Positions 1-7,433 of a stretch of DNA of 64,000 nucleotides are shown here, piece after piece. The notes beneath the pieces were generated by a model, which was given only the letters and a program-made list of their open reading frames with translations, was not told the DNA's origin and did no database searches. The stretch covers positions 186,001 to 250,000 of the forward strand of contig NZ_JAFEWE010000006.1 in assembly GCF_017355785.1 (NCBI RefSeq), given 5' to 3'. The stretch is from Desertivirga arenae (GTDB lineage: Bacteria > Bacteroidota > Bacteroidia > Sphingobacteriales > Sphingobacteriaceae). The translations under genes were made by a program, and so were the position numbers. The stretch's first letter is position 1. Each line of letters starts with the position of its first letter.

Positions 1-186
1 TGTTGGAAAAGAATTATAAGCACTGTTGGCAGATGTTGTACTTTGAAGGTATGCCCTGTATCCCCCATTAGTTAAAAGATCCTTACTCCCTTCTCCAAAT
101 ACCTTCCCACTCACCAGTGAAAACAGAACCGGTATTAAAAAGAAAATGCGTTGCACACTATTATAGCTAAAAAAGTTCCTATACAC
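1..186 (-). CDS. N-terminus of an exported protein, cut by the window edge
   Basis: The minus strand is open without a stop from 216 to 1. The first in-frame stop upstream is TAA at 217-219. There is no ATG in this frame. GTG codons at 184-186 and 154-156 are the plausible starts, and both give a typical signal peptide: a short polar stretch, then a hydrophobic run reading IFFLIPVLFSLVSG, with a likely cleavage site just after it. The mature part begins GKVFGEGSKDLLTNGGYRAY, a soluble, polar sequence. The rest of the protein lies left of the window, so neither family nor function can be told. It is transcribed in the same direction as the operon to its right but is separated from it by about 190 bp. 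The start codon choice is uncertain; a sequence error upstream could also hide an ATG. Confidence 0.55.
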   Translation of the reverse strand, partial: MYRNFFSYNSVQRIFFLIPVLFSLVSGKVFGEGSKDLLTNGGYRAYLQSTTSANSAYNSFPT

Positions 187-378
187 GTAGGTAGTTCTAA
201 GTTTTTCGAGAGAGCGTTAAATAAGATGTTGCGCTGTATACGGAAATGCAGGACACAAGTTTCCTTTTTTTATTTCCTTAACAAAAACTTATTATCGCAA
301 TGATTAAATCGCATTAGAACTTCTGATTATCAAAGGACTCGACAAAGGGTTAGGATTATAAGTGAGATTTCGTATAGG

Positions 379-804
379 CTAACTAAGACTATTTTTTTGC
401 AATAAGAAACTTAGTTTTAATAAATAAAGGGCATACTGAACGTCTTCATCAGACTTCAAGTAAAAACTTACCCAGCCTGAATTCTTAAAGACATGATGGT
501 TCTGAACCCTTTTTTCTGCCAGCAGCTCAGCCTTCATCTTTCTGCTGAATAATACATCCAGTAAGCCGTTACCGTGTAAATGACCGATCTCCTTACCCTT
601 ATAGTTAAACTGCACGCCTCCATATTTATGAAGACTTAAAGTGACTCCTTCCCAACTACCTACCTCAGATTCAATTTCGTCTAACCATTCTAACATTTTG
701 GGTTTTATAATAAACATCGAGAACTTCAAAAGGGCATCAAAGAATAAAGGCAATCCGGGAATTACTTTAAGAAACCCGAGCCATTTAACAGTAAATGCAA
801 ACAT
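379..804 (-). CDS. DUF5519 / luciferase-domain family protein
   Basis: A 141-residue protein. The central part (about residues 48-85) reads GSWEGVTLSLHKYGGVQFNY followed by GKEIGHLHGNGLLDVLFSRK, the signature of the DUF5519 family, often called luciferase-domain proteins because of a similarity found in one branch of beetle luciferases. The C-terminal part keeps the family's short helical pattern around VSFYLKSDEDVQYALYLLKL. No signal peptide is present, though the N-terminus is fairly hydrophobic. Biochemical role is unknown. It is the last gene of a seven-gene minus-strand operon, and its ATG lies one base past the stop of the upstream SRPBCC gene, so translational coupling is likely. Members commonly sit beside SRPBCC or other small envelope genes, which supports the assignment but not a function. 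Confidence 0.75.
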   Translation of the reverse strand: MFAFTVKWLGFLKVIPGLPLFFDALLKFSMFIIKPKMLEWLDEIESEVGSWEGVTLSLHKYGGVQFNYKGKEIGHLHGNGLLDVLFSRKMKAELLAEKRVQNHHVFKNSGWVSFYLKSDEDVQYALYLLKLSFLLQKNSLS

Positions 805-805
805 T

Positions 806-1717
806 TTATCTTTTCTCGCTTAACGACTTGATGTGGTCCATTACACGTAGATGAACGTGCCTTGTAATGCTTTCCGCCCATATGTCATAATACCAAAGCG
901 GGAACACGTACAAGCGATACCAGCTATTTCCAGTCAGGGTAGTGGTCCCATTACGGTTATCTTTCAATAAAAACTGTCCACGCAAAATATCTATATGCCC
1001 CATGATCTCAGGGTCTCTCGGTTGCTTTACAATATCAAATGTCAGGTTCTCCAAGGGCTTGTATTGCACAATCTTCTCATCGAAAATGTAACCGTTACTA
1101 AATATACACTTTCGTCCGGCACCTTCGTAATAACCATCTACCGTCGCCGCTACCGGACTTGGCATTCCTACTTTGAATAACCAGAATTTGTTCTTCTCTT
1201 TTATCCTTTCGAAGGCAACTACGTGCTTCCAAACTTCTTCTGCTGGGGCATTTATAACAATTACATCAGAAACCTTACTCTCGTAATGATGCTTAGAAAG
1301 AGAATCTGCAACAAAAAGGAAAAGCAATAAGGAAAGGACACTTATATTTAAATTCCTGTTATCCCTTTTAAACATCGCCCTTCCAACGAATGTCCCGGTA
1401 ATAACAAAGCCAAAAATCAAGGGAGAAACAATAATGAGGCAAATCACTCCTTCTCCCAGGAAAATAGCACTTAAAAGAATCGCCACTGTACAGTTTAAGA
1501 CAGAAAGAGCCGTTACCCTGGCACCTTTCAATTCCAGGTTCTTCCAAAACCAGGAGCATATGATCCCCATCACAAATGGAATGATAACAAACTCAGCATA
1601 GATAAATACACCGGGATGCAGCGATAAGGCACGTGTAATTCCGATTACGGAAAAGGCGAAGAGATTTGAAAATACCAATCCTTGGATCTCTTCGCGTTTG
1701 TAATTCCTATTATTCAT
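806..1717 (-). CDS. membrane-anchored SRPBCC-domain protein
   Basis: A 303-residue protein in two parts. Residues about 13-135 hold four hydrophobic segments (around LVFSNLFAFSVIGITRAL, YAEFVIIPFVMGIICSWFW, LSVLNCTVAILLSAIFL and ICLIIVSPLIFGFVITG) and a fifth near residues 127-138. Residues about 150-300 form an SRPBCC (START/Bet v 1-like) domain, recognisable from VIVINAPAEEVWKHVVAFER at its start and the long C-terminal helix ending RVMDHIKSLSEKR. SRPBCC domains make a hydrophobic ligand-binding pocket; here it would face one side of the membrane. The ligand is unknown. It lies 16 bp after the small membrane-protein gene and 1 bp before the DUF5519 gene, in the middle of a tight operon. The fusion of a multi-pass membrane domain to SRPBCC is less common than the free domain. 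Confidence 0.7.
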   Translation of the reverse strand: MNNRNYKREEIQGLVFSNLFAFSVIGITRALSLHPGVFIYAEFVIIPFVMGIICSWFWKNLELKGARVTALSVLNCTVAILLSAIFLGEGVICLIIVSPLIFGFVITGTFVGRAMFKRDNRNLNISVLSLLLFLFVADSLSKHHYESKVSDVIVINAPAEEVWKHVVAFERIKEKNKFWLFKVGMPSPVAATVDGYYEGAGRKCIFSNGYIFDEKIVQYKPLENLTFDIVKQPRDPEIMGHIDILRGQFLLKDNRNGTTTLTGNSWYRLYVFPLWYYDIWAESITRHVHLRVMDHIKSLSEKR

Positions 1718-1733
1718 ATTCTCTTAATTAATG

Positions 1734-2216
1734 TTAATTGATTCCTTCCAGCTGTTTGATATACCTGTAGCAGATATAGAGAGGTATGATGCCCAGCACT
1801 CCAAAAGAGCAGTCAATCAATTGCCAGAATAGCGGAATACCTCGTATTGCTCCTGCGATAAAAGCAAGAGGGAGGACCATTAAACATGCAATCATTCCAA
1901 ATTGTATCACCCAGATATTTCTGACAGGATCGCGAAGAGGACCTATAAAAGCAGTGGCGATTACGATATGGGCAAAAGCCAGCCAGTCAGTTCCATAAGC
2001 CAGGTAAGGGAAATGTTCGTTTGTAGTTTTAACCGCCTGGTAGATTGTACCCAGCCATTGCTGCAGGGATAAGGGAAAGAGGTCTTGATATTTCATCAAT
2101 ACCGTCAGTTGACTTTCGATAGGGAAAGCGGTCAGTCCGCTTAAGATTAAGGCGGTTATGAAAAAAATGATCCAGATCCTGATCTTCTTCCTCAATTTGG
2201 TCTCGGTTGTATTCAT
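1734..2216 (-). CDS. small four-helix integral membrane protein
   Basis: A 160-residue protein whose family I do not recognise with certainty. Hydropathy by eye shows four membrane segments: about residues 13-32 (IWIIFFITALILSGLTAFP), 76-94 (AFAHIVIATAFIGP), 102-125 (VIQFGMIACLMVLPLAFIAG) and 130-150 (FWQLIDCSFGVLGIIPLYIC). The loop between the first two carries YGTDWLAFAHI. There is no signal peptide and no cysteine or histidine cluster that would point to metal or haem binding. It lies 11 bp after one SRPBCC gene and 16 bp before the membrane-anchored SRPBCC gene, so it probably works with them in the envelope. Confidence 0.6.
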   Translation of the reverse strand: MNTTETKLRKKIRIWIIFFITALILSGLTAFPIESQLTVLMKYQDLFPLSLQQWLGTIYQAVKTTNEHFPYLAYGTDWLAFAHIVIATAFIGPLRDPVRNIWVIQFGMIACLMVLPLAFIAGAIRGIPLFWQLIDCSFGVLGIIPLYICYRYIKQLEGIN

Positions 2217-2227
2217 TTTATTATGTG

Positions 2228-2683
2228 TTAGGTTGTTAATTCTGCTTTTTGCTTTATTACCTCATTTCTATGCAATAGAAGCTTTCTCATATACACTTTA
2301 AGAAAAAAGAAATCTGCTAACCGACCGAGGATGCCTAAAGGAGACTTATAATAAAACTCGTCGATCATCAGGGTGAATCCATTCTTTTGTTTAAAGAAAT
2401 GTTGGTGTTTCATAGCTTCGAATGGGCCTTGGATCATTTCATCGCAAAACAGCAAGGGAGAATCGCAGGCAGTAATCCTACTGGTGAGGGTCATTAATAA
2501 ACCAAAATGCCTTGCTTTCCACGTCACGGTTTCCCCTAATCCGATAAGGCCACTTGTTACACCTGCTATTGCTCTTTCTCGAGTGTGTTCCATTGTTTCA
2601 AGGTGAAGATCTATACTTCTCGCGAGGTCGAAACAGCGCTCTATAGGTGCTTTTATTCTTGTTGTAAGTATAATTACTGGCAT
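2228..2683 (-). CDS. SRPBCC family protein (cell-division-inhibitor-like)
   Basis: A soluble SRPBCC-family protein. The longest frame starts at 2728, but its first 15 codons overlap the end of the upstream epimerase gene. The ATG at 2681-2683 lies one base after that gene's TGA and starts directly with PVIILTTRIKAPIERCFDLA, the normal first strand and helix of the fold, so I place the start there (151 residues). The rest, with GETVTWKARHFGLLMTLTSR and the late motif YKSPLGILGRLADFFFLKVY, matches the SRPBCC proteins that regularly accompany TIGR01777/YfcH epimerases and are often auto-annotated as cell division inhibitors. No division role can be inferred from sequence. Stop-start contact with the epimerase gene indicates translational coupling. 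Confidence 0.75.
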   Translation of the reverse strand: MPVIILTTRIKAPIERCFDLARSIDLHLETMEHTRERAIAGVTSGLIGLGETVTWKARHFGLLMTLTSRITACDSPLLFCDEMIQGPFEAMKHQHFFKQKNGFTLMIDEFYYKSPLGILGRLADFFFLKVYMRKLLLHRNEVIKQKAELTT

Positions 2684-2684
2684 A

Positions 2685-3611
2685 TCAAACTCGTATACTA
2701 ATAATATCTCTAACGGCAGACCCTGCATCAGGAAACTGAAAAGTGAAACCGCTATCAGTCAATCGTTCCGGTAACACCCAGCGACTTTTTAAAATCAGTT
2801 CGGGTTCAGTGCCGATTACTCTTGCACCTAAACCAAGCAGCCATGCAGGGGAAGGTAATCCAAAAGGTACTCCGTAAGCTTGACGGATCACTTTCATCAA
2901 GTCCGCATTTGTTAAAGGTTGGGGAGCTGTACAGTTCACTACTCCGTTCAACCCTTCATGCTCCAATAACCATTCTGTGCACCGGGCAACATCCTGCTCA
3001 TGAATCCAGGAAACATACTGGCTGCCACTTCCTTGTTTGCCTCCCAAACCAAACTTTACCAGATTTAGTAACCTTGGAAAGACTCCATCCTTCTGCCCTA
3101 GTACAATGCCCATTCGTAAGGCTACTTTTCTTGTTTCCGGGGTATTGGTGCCAAAAAATACCTCTTCCCATTTCTGGCATACATCGACAGAAAATCCGTA
3201 TCCCAATTCCCCCGCCCTTTCAGTTTGAGGAGCATCTTCCGCATGTCTATAAATAGTAGCAGAGGTAACGTTGACCCACAGTTTTGGAGGATCAGACAAT
3301 TCAGACACTACCTTTCGGAGTAGGCCGGTGGGCCCAAGTCTTGAACTATAAATTGCAGACCTATTCTCACTTGTATACCTGCAATTAACATTTTTGCCAC
3401 ATAGGTTGACCAGCAGTTCAGCTCCTTTTAGGTTTTCGATCCATTCCCCTTCTGTTTTCGCATCCCAAACTATGGTCCTGATGTTCTCAACAGCTGGCTT
3501 TGGCCTTCGACTTAAGATAATCACCTCCTCTGCCAAACTCTTGAAGTAATGCGCGAGCACTCCGCCGAGATAACCATTACCTCCGGCCAGAACTATTTTA
3601 TTGTACCTCAT
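2685..3611 (-). CDS. TIGR01777 family NAD(P)-dependent epimerase (YfcH-like)
   Basis: A 308-residue extended-SDR epimerase. The Rossmann nucleotide loop is GGNGYLG at residues 10-16, followed by IILSRRP where the family binds the NADP phosphate. The segment VNLCGKNVNCRYT and the later SRLGPTGLLRKVV are hallmarks of the TIGR01777/SDR39U1 group. Its C-terminal DUF1731-like part is SPAWLLGLGARVIGTEPELILKSRWVLP. Length fits the family (about 300). The substrate is unknown for bacterial members. In this operon it is followed by a coupled SRPBCC gene and preceded at 4 bp by a DCC thiol-oxidoreductase gene; the epimerase plus SRPBCC pairing is recurrent in bacteria and supports a joint role, possibly on a lipid-like ligand (inference). 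Confidence 0.88.
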   Translation of the reverse strand: MRYNKIVLAGGNGYLGGVLAHYFKSLAEEVIILSRRPKPAVENIRTIVWDAKTEGEWIENLKGAELLVNLCGKNVNCRYTSENRSAIYSSRLGPTGLLRKVVSELSDPPKLWVNVTSATIYRHAEDAPQTERAGELGYGFSVDVCQKWEEVFFGTNTPETRKVALRMGIVLGQKDGVFPRLLNLVKFGLGGKQGSGSQYVSWIHEQDVARCTEWLLEHEGLNGVVNCTAPQPLTNADLMKVIRQAYGVPFGLPSPAWLLGLGARVIGTEPELILKSRWVLPERLTDSGFTFQFPDAGSAVRDIISIRV

Positions 3612-3615
3612 ACGA

Positions 3616-4431
3616 TTATAGGATAAGTAAAAGAATCAGGAGCCTGTATAAGACCCAGGTTAACGTTAGCGTCCAGCCTGTCTTCAACAGCTTCGTTCTA
3701 CGGATATGTTCCAGCAGCATCAACCCGGCCACGGCCATGAAATACACCGCGTAAATTGTGGGAGAAAAACTAAACCAATGGTGCAATATTTGAAAGGGCA
3801 ATAGTAATAATGCACCGGCCATTGAAATAGTCATCATATTTCCCAGGTAGTCCCAGCGTTTGCCTCTATCAATAAAACTAATGATAATACCTTGAAAAAG
3901 TATTTGACCTCCACAGATCAAATACTCTCTGAGCACTTCTCCTGCAGGGATTAACCCTTGTAGCAATTGAGTATAAGCAGAAAGGATACTGGCGGTAACC
4001 AACCAGGTAAAAATTAAATAAGCTACCCGGTAACCTAATTTGAAAGAAGGTTGTATCGCATAATTAGCCCCAGCTTCAGAAGGCGGAACAATAACCCGTC
4101 GATTAAATGCTATGAAAGCATACACCTTACTCATTATCCATACAAAGGGCTTGAACAAAAACAAGGGTTTGAAAACAGGGAAAGCAACAGCAAAAACTTT
4201 AAATAGACTTTCAATGCCATAAGTAACCTCCCCTGTTTCCTGATTTACTAAAGCAATCTCATTAGCAGCCCTTTGCCTGTCTAGCATCGGACAGGCCTGC
4301 TCTGGAAGCTCCTGGTAGGCCGCTCTGCCATTGGCATCCAGCATCCCTCCTTTCACAAACGCACTGGTGTAAATCCTGCACATCGGGCATTCAGCATCAA
4401 AAAGAATGAGGTGATTTTTTAGTGCTTTCAT
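3616..4431 (-). CDS. DCC-type thiol-disulfide oxidoreductase with membrane domain (DUF393)
   Basis: A 271-residue protein. The N-terminus has the DUF393/DCC signature: LILFDAECPMCRIYTSAF with the redox-type pair C15-P-M-C18, followed by a thioredoxin-like segment to about residue 110. From about residue 130 it is hydrophobic, with five to six membrane segments (for example YLIFTWLVTASILSAY, ILFQGIIISFIDRG, LGNMMTISMAGALLLLPF, IYAVYFMAVAGLMLL, TLTWVLYRLLILLLIL). It is therefore a membrane-bound redox protein, likely with the DCC domain on the cytoplasmic face. It is the first gene after the GbsR-type regulator, 71 bp downstream, with a palindrome in that gap, and lies 4 bp ahead of the epimerase gene. 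Partner and substrate are unknown. Confidence 0.82.
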   Translation of the reverse strand: MKALKNHLILFDAECPMCRIYTSAFVKGGMLDANGRAAYQELPEQACPMLDRQRAANEIALVNQETGEVTYGIESLFKVFAVAFPVFKPLFLFKPFVWIMSKVYAFIAFNRRVIVPPSEAGANYAIQPSFKLGYRVAYLIFTWLVTASILSAYTQLLQGLIPAGEVLREYLICGGQILFQGIIISFIDRGKRWDYLGNMMTISMAGALLLLPFQILHHWFSFSPTIYAVYFMAVAGLMLLEHIRRTKLLKTGWTLTLTWVLYRLLILLLIL

Positions 4432-4462
4432 AAATCGTTGCTTTAGCTCTATTTATTATTGA

Positions 4463-4484
4463 ACTTTCAGAAAAAACTGAAAGT
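4463..4484. promoter_or_regulatory. palindromic operator, copy 2, before the DCC gene
   Basis: ACTTTCAG, six A, CTGAAAGT: a perfect 8-bp inverted repeat with a 6-bp spacer, 32 bp before the DCC gene's start. It has the same half-site core and the same spacer length as the palindrome before the regulator gene itself, so the GbsR-type protein probably binds here too and controls the downstream genes. Confidence 0.6.
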
Positions 4485-4502
4485 ATTCTGCAAAAAAATA
4501 TT

Positions 4503-5009
4503 CTACTTGAATATTTTAAATATTGATCCCCAAAACCAATTTTCTTCAGCCTTTAACATTGTTTCCAGTGTTTTATCGACATTCTTGGCTAGCCTATTTA
4601 TATCGGTAACTGACTTATTGAAGGTTTTATATTCAAGATCTGCCGTATCTCCTTTCACTTTAGACAATTCATCTAAAACCTTCAATACAGGGTCCAGTTC
4701 TCTTTTCTTCCGCTCTTTGGCAACCTGACGGGCAATGTTCCAGGTATCTTTGTCTGCATAGAAATACTCCTTCCTTTCTCCCGCCTTATGTTGTTTTTCA
4801 ACTAGTCCCCAGCCAATTAAATCCCTCAGAGTCATGTTCGCATTTCCTCTTGAAATACTCAAAGACTCCATGATCTCTTCCGTTGTCATAGCTTCAGGCG
4901 AGATCAGTAAAAGAGCATGAACCTGTGCCATCGTACGATTTATCCCCCACTCAGATCCTAACTTACCCCATGCCTCAATAAACTTTTGCTTCGCTTCTGC
5001 CAGTTCCAT
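4503..5009 (-). CDS. GbsR/MarR-family transcriptional regulator
   Basis: A 168-residue DNA-binding protein. Residues about 20-95 form a winged helix: MAQVHALLLISPEAMTTEEI, then the recognition part ESLSISRGNANMTLRDLIGW, then the wing GLVEKQHKAGERKEYFYADK. This pattern (SRGNANMTLRDL) is typical of the GbsR branch, whose best-known members respond to choline or related small molecules; the ligand here is unknown. The C-terminal third is a helical dimerisation region. It is the first gene of the seven-gene operon. A long palindrome at 5029-5064 begins about 20 bp upstream of the start and a second copy lies just after the gene, so autoregulation plus control of the downstream genes is likely. 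Confidence 0.88.
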   Translation of the reverse strand: MELAEAKQKFIEAWGKLGSEWGINRTMAQVHALLLISPEAMTTEEIMESLSISRGNANMTLRDLIGWGLVEKQHKAGERKEYFYADKDTWNIARQVAKERKKRELDPVLKVLDELSKVKGDTADLEYKTFNKSVTDINRLAKNVDKTLETMLKAEENWFWGSIFKIFK

Positions 5010-5028
5010 GTAACAAACATAGGTAAAG

Positions 5029-5064
5029 TTATTAAATTTTCAAAATTTATTGAAAGTTTAATAA
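5029..5064. promoter_or_regulatory. palindromic operator, copy 1, before the GbsR-type regulator
   Basis: Two 15-bp arms, TTATTAAATTTTCAA and TTGAAAGTTTAATAA, match at 14 of 15 positions as an inverted repeat around a 6-bp spacer. The element ends about 20 bp before the regulator's ATG, where it would overlap the promoter or leader. The inner core (ACTTTCAA / TTGAAAGT) is shared with the palindrome at 4463-4484. Confidence 0.65.
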
Positions 5065-5114
5065 AAACTAACAGAAGGGCTTTTGGATGCAGGGATCATA
5101 CTGGTATTACATAG

Positions 5115-5141
5115 AAAAGCCTGGATAATCTCCAGGCTTTT
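5115..5141 (-). terminator. intrinsic terminator after the CE15-like gene
   Basis: AAAAGCCTGG and CCAGGCTTTT form a perfect 10-bp stem with a 7-nt loop. It lies about 70 bp past the stop of the CE15-like gene on the minus strand. The flanking A and T runs make it potentially bidirectional, but the only gene ending toward it is that operon. Confidence 0.75.
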
Positions 5142-5212
5142 GCATTATTTCTTCCTTAACCTTTTCCTGCAGGCCAATAATTCAGATACAATTCAAGGAC
5201 TTGCTTAATCCT

Positions 5213-6454
5213 TCAATTGTAATGAAAATTAGCAAAGCGGATAAACTTCTCCCAATCATAGGCATTCAAATCATGAATACCTTCCCTGTAATGATAGCCT
5301 ATGATTGAATTTACAATCGGTGAATTAACTGAAGGAAGGTCGGGAACTAATGCAGAACGTTTTTTGTACAGATCATATACCGGGCGGGCGTTAAGAAGAG
5401 CAAGGTACGAACCACGGGGATCGGCCCAGCGATCAAGGGTGGCATTTGTAGTATAAACAGGTCTTGGAGCAATTGAAGCAATCAACATATGTTGGTCGAC
5501 GGGCAGGCTGTTCACATTCTTACTATATTGCTTATAGTTGTCATTAAACCAGTAGCCAAATTGCTTATTGATCAGGCTTATCGTTTCTCCATATTGTCTT
5601 CTTGCCAGAGAGGCTCCCGTACTGCCAGAGCAACTGCTGAATACCATAGCGAACCTTTGATCCTGTGCCCCTGCCCATAATGCTGTTTTACCTCCGCGGG
5701 AGTGCCCCACTATTGCCACCCTTTTAAAGTCTACCTCTTTGTCAGTTTTAAAATAATCCATCACCCTGCTGGCAGCCCAGGCCCAGGCTCCAATAGCTCT
5801 CATACCGTCAGAGGTCTCCAGTTGCTCAGGATAAAGTAGGTTCAATACTCCATTGCGGTAATTCTCCTTATTATCGGGGGCGACATCATTTATATTAAAA
5901 GCAGCAATAGCATAACCACTGTCGATCACCGTCTCTGCCGGCCAAAAGGTACTTTTTCGTTCCCTGGTTGGGTCGGTATTTCTTTTGCTGCGATTATTTA
6001 TCAGAAGGAAAAGCGGCGCCGGTCCCTTACCTTTAGGAGTAAAAAGCACAACGGGGATATTTATAGAGTTTCCTTTGTTCCAAACGATCACTGCAATTTC
6101 TTTAAGGTGAGCCCGCCCTCCCATCGCGTTCTGATCCTCCTTGCTAACTTCAAATCTTATGCTATCAAAAGCCTTTGGCATTCTTCCATAAACATGCTCC
6201 TCAAAAAGATTTAAAACTTCTGCTCTCCGCTTCTTCTCCCAATCCGCTACATTTTTTACAAACTTACCATTTTTCATTTTTAATACATCTGGTAAGGTAT
6301 AGTCGGGGACTGATTCTTCATCGTAATTAACAATCTCGCCCATAAACTTATCCGTCTTTTGTGCAGAAGAGCGTAGGAAAGCAACGAAGCAAAAAAGGAT
6401 CGTAAGTAAAAAAGCCTTATTAATTCTTTTTATGGAAGCAGTGTTAATTAACAT
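5213..6454 (-). CDS. CE15-like glucuronoyl esterase / acetylxylan-esterase-type hydrolase
   Basis: A 413-residue secreted alpha/beta hydrolase. A signal peptide (about residues 1-31, ending SSA-Q) precedes a domain whose nucleophile motif is GHSRGGKTALW, with Ser252 central. A histidine suitable for the triad is H394 in EGIHDLNAYDW. The segments SGYAIAAFNINDVAPD, DGMRAIGAWAWAASRVMDYF and the post-nucleophile RFAMVFSSCSGSTGASLARR fit the bacterial CE15 group, which cleaves esters between 4-O-methyl-glucuronate and lignin alcohols or related esters. Automatic pipelines often call such proteins acetylxylan esterase. Periplasmic location is likely. It is the last gene of the minus-strand operon led by the lyase-like gene, 14 bp after the DUF4886 gene. 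Its presence suggests that the target glycan carries esterified uronic acids (inference). Confidence 0.75.
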   Translation of the reverse strand: MLINTASIKRINKAFLLTILFCFVAFLRSSAQKTDKFMGEIVNYDEESVPDYTLPDVLKMKNGKFVKNVADWEKKRRAEVLNLFEEHVYGRMPKAFDSIRFEVSKEDQNAMGGRAHLKEIAVIVWNKGNSINIPVVLFTPKGKGPAPLFLLINNRSKRNTDPTRERKSTFWPAETVIDSGYAIAAFNINDVAPDNKENYRNGVLNLLYPEQLETSDGMRAIGAWAWAASRVMDYFKTDKEVDFKRVAIVGHSRGGKTALWAGAQDQRFAMVFSSCSGSTGASLARRQYGETISLINKQFGYWFNDNYKQYSKNVNSLPVDQHMLIASIAPRPVYTTNATLDRWADPRGSYLALLNARPVYDLYKKRSALVPDLPSVNSPIVNSIIGYHYREGIHDLNAYDWEKFIRFANFHYN

Positions 6455-6468
6455 GTTTGCTTGATGTA

Positions 6469-7389
6469 TTAATTGCCTTGATCTTCTACCACTCTATTTG
6501 CGGCCTTTCTTAATTGCCTGGCAAATTTCTCATCAACACCTTCCGGTTTGAAACTCAATTTTGTTGGATTTGCTTTGAACAGGAAAGTGTACCATACCAA
6601 TCCTCCAAGATAGCATCCGGCGTTATTTGCGTGATGAGAATCAAAGTCCAGCTTTTCTTTATTGTATTGATAGCCTACGTGCAATGAGTTTTTCTGGTTA
6701 GGCAGAGCGGGTTTTACAGCATTTTTAGTATTAAACCTAGTATCCTTCTTAAAGGCTGTCTTTTTACTGGTAGTCACTTTTCTGAAAGCGTCACCCACTG
6801 GAATTATCCGGATTCCTAACTCTGAAGCTATGGTATGATAAGCAGCGCGTGACTTCTGCCACATCTCTGTATCATCCTTTGCATATATCCCCTTTCCAAT
6901 CTGAGTGAATCCGGGCGCATCAGAACGGTAAGCCCAGGTTTGGTGAAACACAACTTCTGCCTCTGGCTGGACCTTCTTGATATAGTCATACAGCTTCCTG
7001 GCATAAGGACGATAGGTCTCCACGTCCCCGGAGAGAATAGAGGCTTGCTGGATAGTAACTACATCCCATTTACCTTCAGACAAAAGGTCCTTTAATGACT
7101 TTCCATTGTAAGCTTTTCCTTTAGGATCATTAGCTTCAGCTGCCTCAACCAATTCCCAGTGTTTGTGCAACGGGCAACCTGGTAATTCTGCACGCCCGAT
7201 GGTAAGATCAAAACCACCTTCTTTAGCCAATTGAGGTAGGTATTTGCTTGCGTTTTGAGAAAAGCTGTTACCTATCAAGAACAAACGAAGGCTTTTCCCA
7301 TCTTTTGTTTGACCGACAACCACCAGGCACTGCAGTATGATTGCCAGGGTAACAAATGCTTTTAGAAAATTAGAATACTGTTTCTTCAT
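6469..7389 (-). CDS. secreted DUF4886 (SGNH-like) protein
   Basis: A 306-residue protein with a signal peptide (about residues 1-26, ending VVVGQ). The mature start LRLFLIGNSFSQNASKYLPQ carries the GNSFS block of the DUF4886 family, a relative of SGNH hydrolases; the serine in GNSFS is the expected nucleophile. WDVVTIQQASILSG and the late segment DSHHANNAGCYLGG resemble the other conserved SGNH blocks, with DSHHAN supplying Asp and His. The family occurs almost only in carbohydrate-utilization loci of Bacteroidota and has no firmly known activity; a carbohydrate O-acylesterase is the reasonable guess. It sits between the GH3 (44 bp upstream) and CE15-like (14 bp downstream) genes. Confidence 0.78.
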   Translation of the reverse strand: MKKQYSNFLKAFVTLAIILQCLVVVGQTKDGKSLRLFLIGNSFSQNASKYLPQLAKEGGFDLTIGRAELPGCPLHKHWELVEAAEANDPKGKAYNGKSLKDLLSEGKWDVVTIQQASILSGDVETYRPYARKLYDYIKKVQPEAEVVFHQTWAYRSDAPGFTQIGKGIYAKDDTEMWQKSRAAYHTIASELGIRIIPVGDAFRKVTTSKKTAFKKDTRFNTKNAVKPALPNQKNSLHVGYQYNKEKLDFDSHHANNAGCYLGGLVWYTFLFKANPTKLSFKPEGVDEKFARQLRKAANRVVEDQGN

Positions 7390-7433
7390 TAGAATGAATG
7401 TTTTTTAGTGTTCAAGAATTTATACTGAACGGA

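Noticed and set aside
243-275. Weak plus-strand hairpin with T run (GGAAA / TTTCC)
   Set aside because: The stem is only 5 bp with a 13-nt loop, and no plus-strand gene ends there.
2684-2728. SRPBCC start at 2728 inside the epimerase gene
   Set aside because: The ATG at 2683 is in stop-start contact with the upstream gene and begins right at the domain's first strand.
2822-3256. Plus-strand 144-codon frame opposite the epimerase
   Set aside because: The minus-strand frame is an unmistakable TIGR01777 protein; the opposite frame shows no domain.
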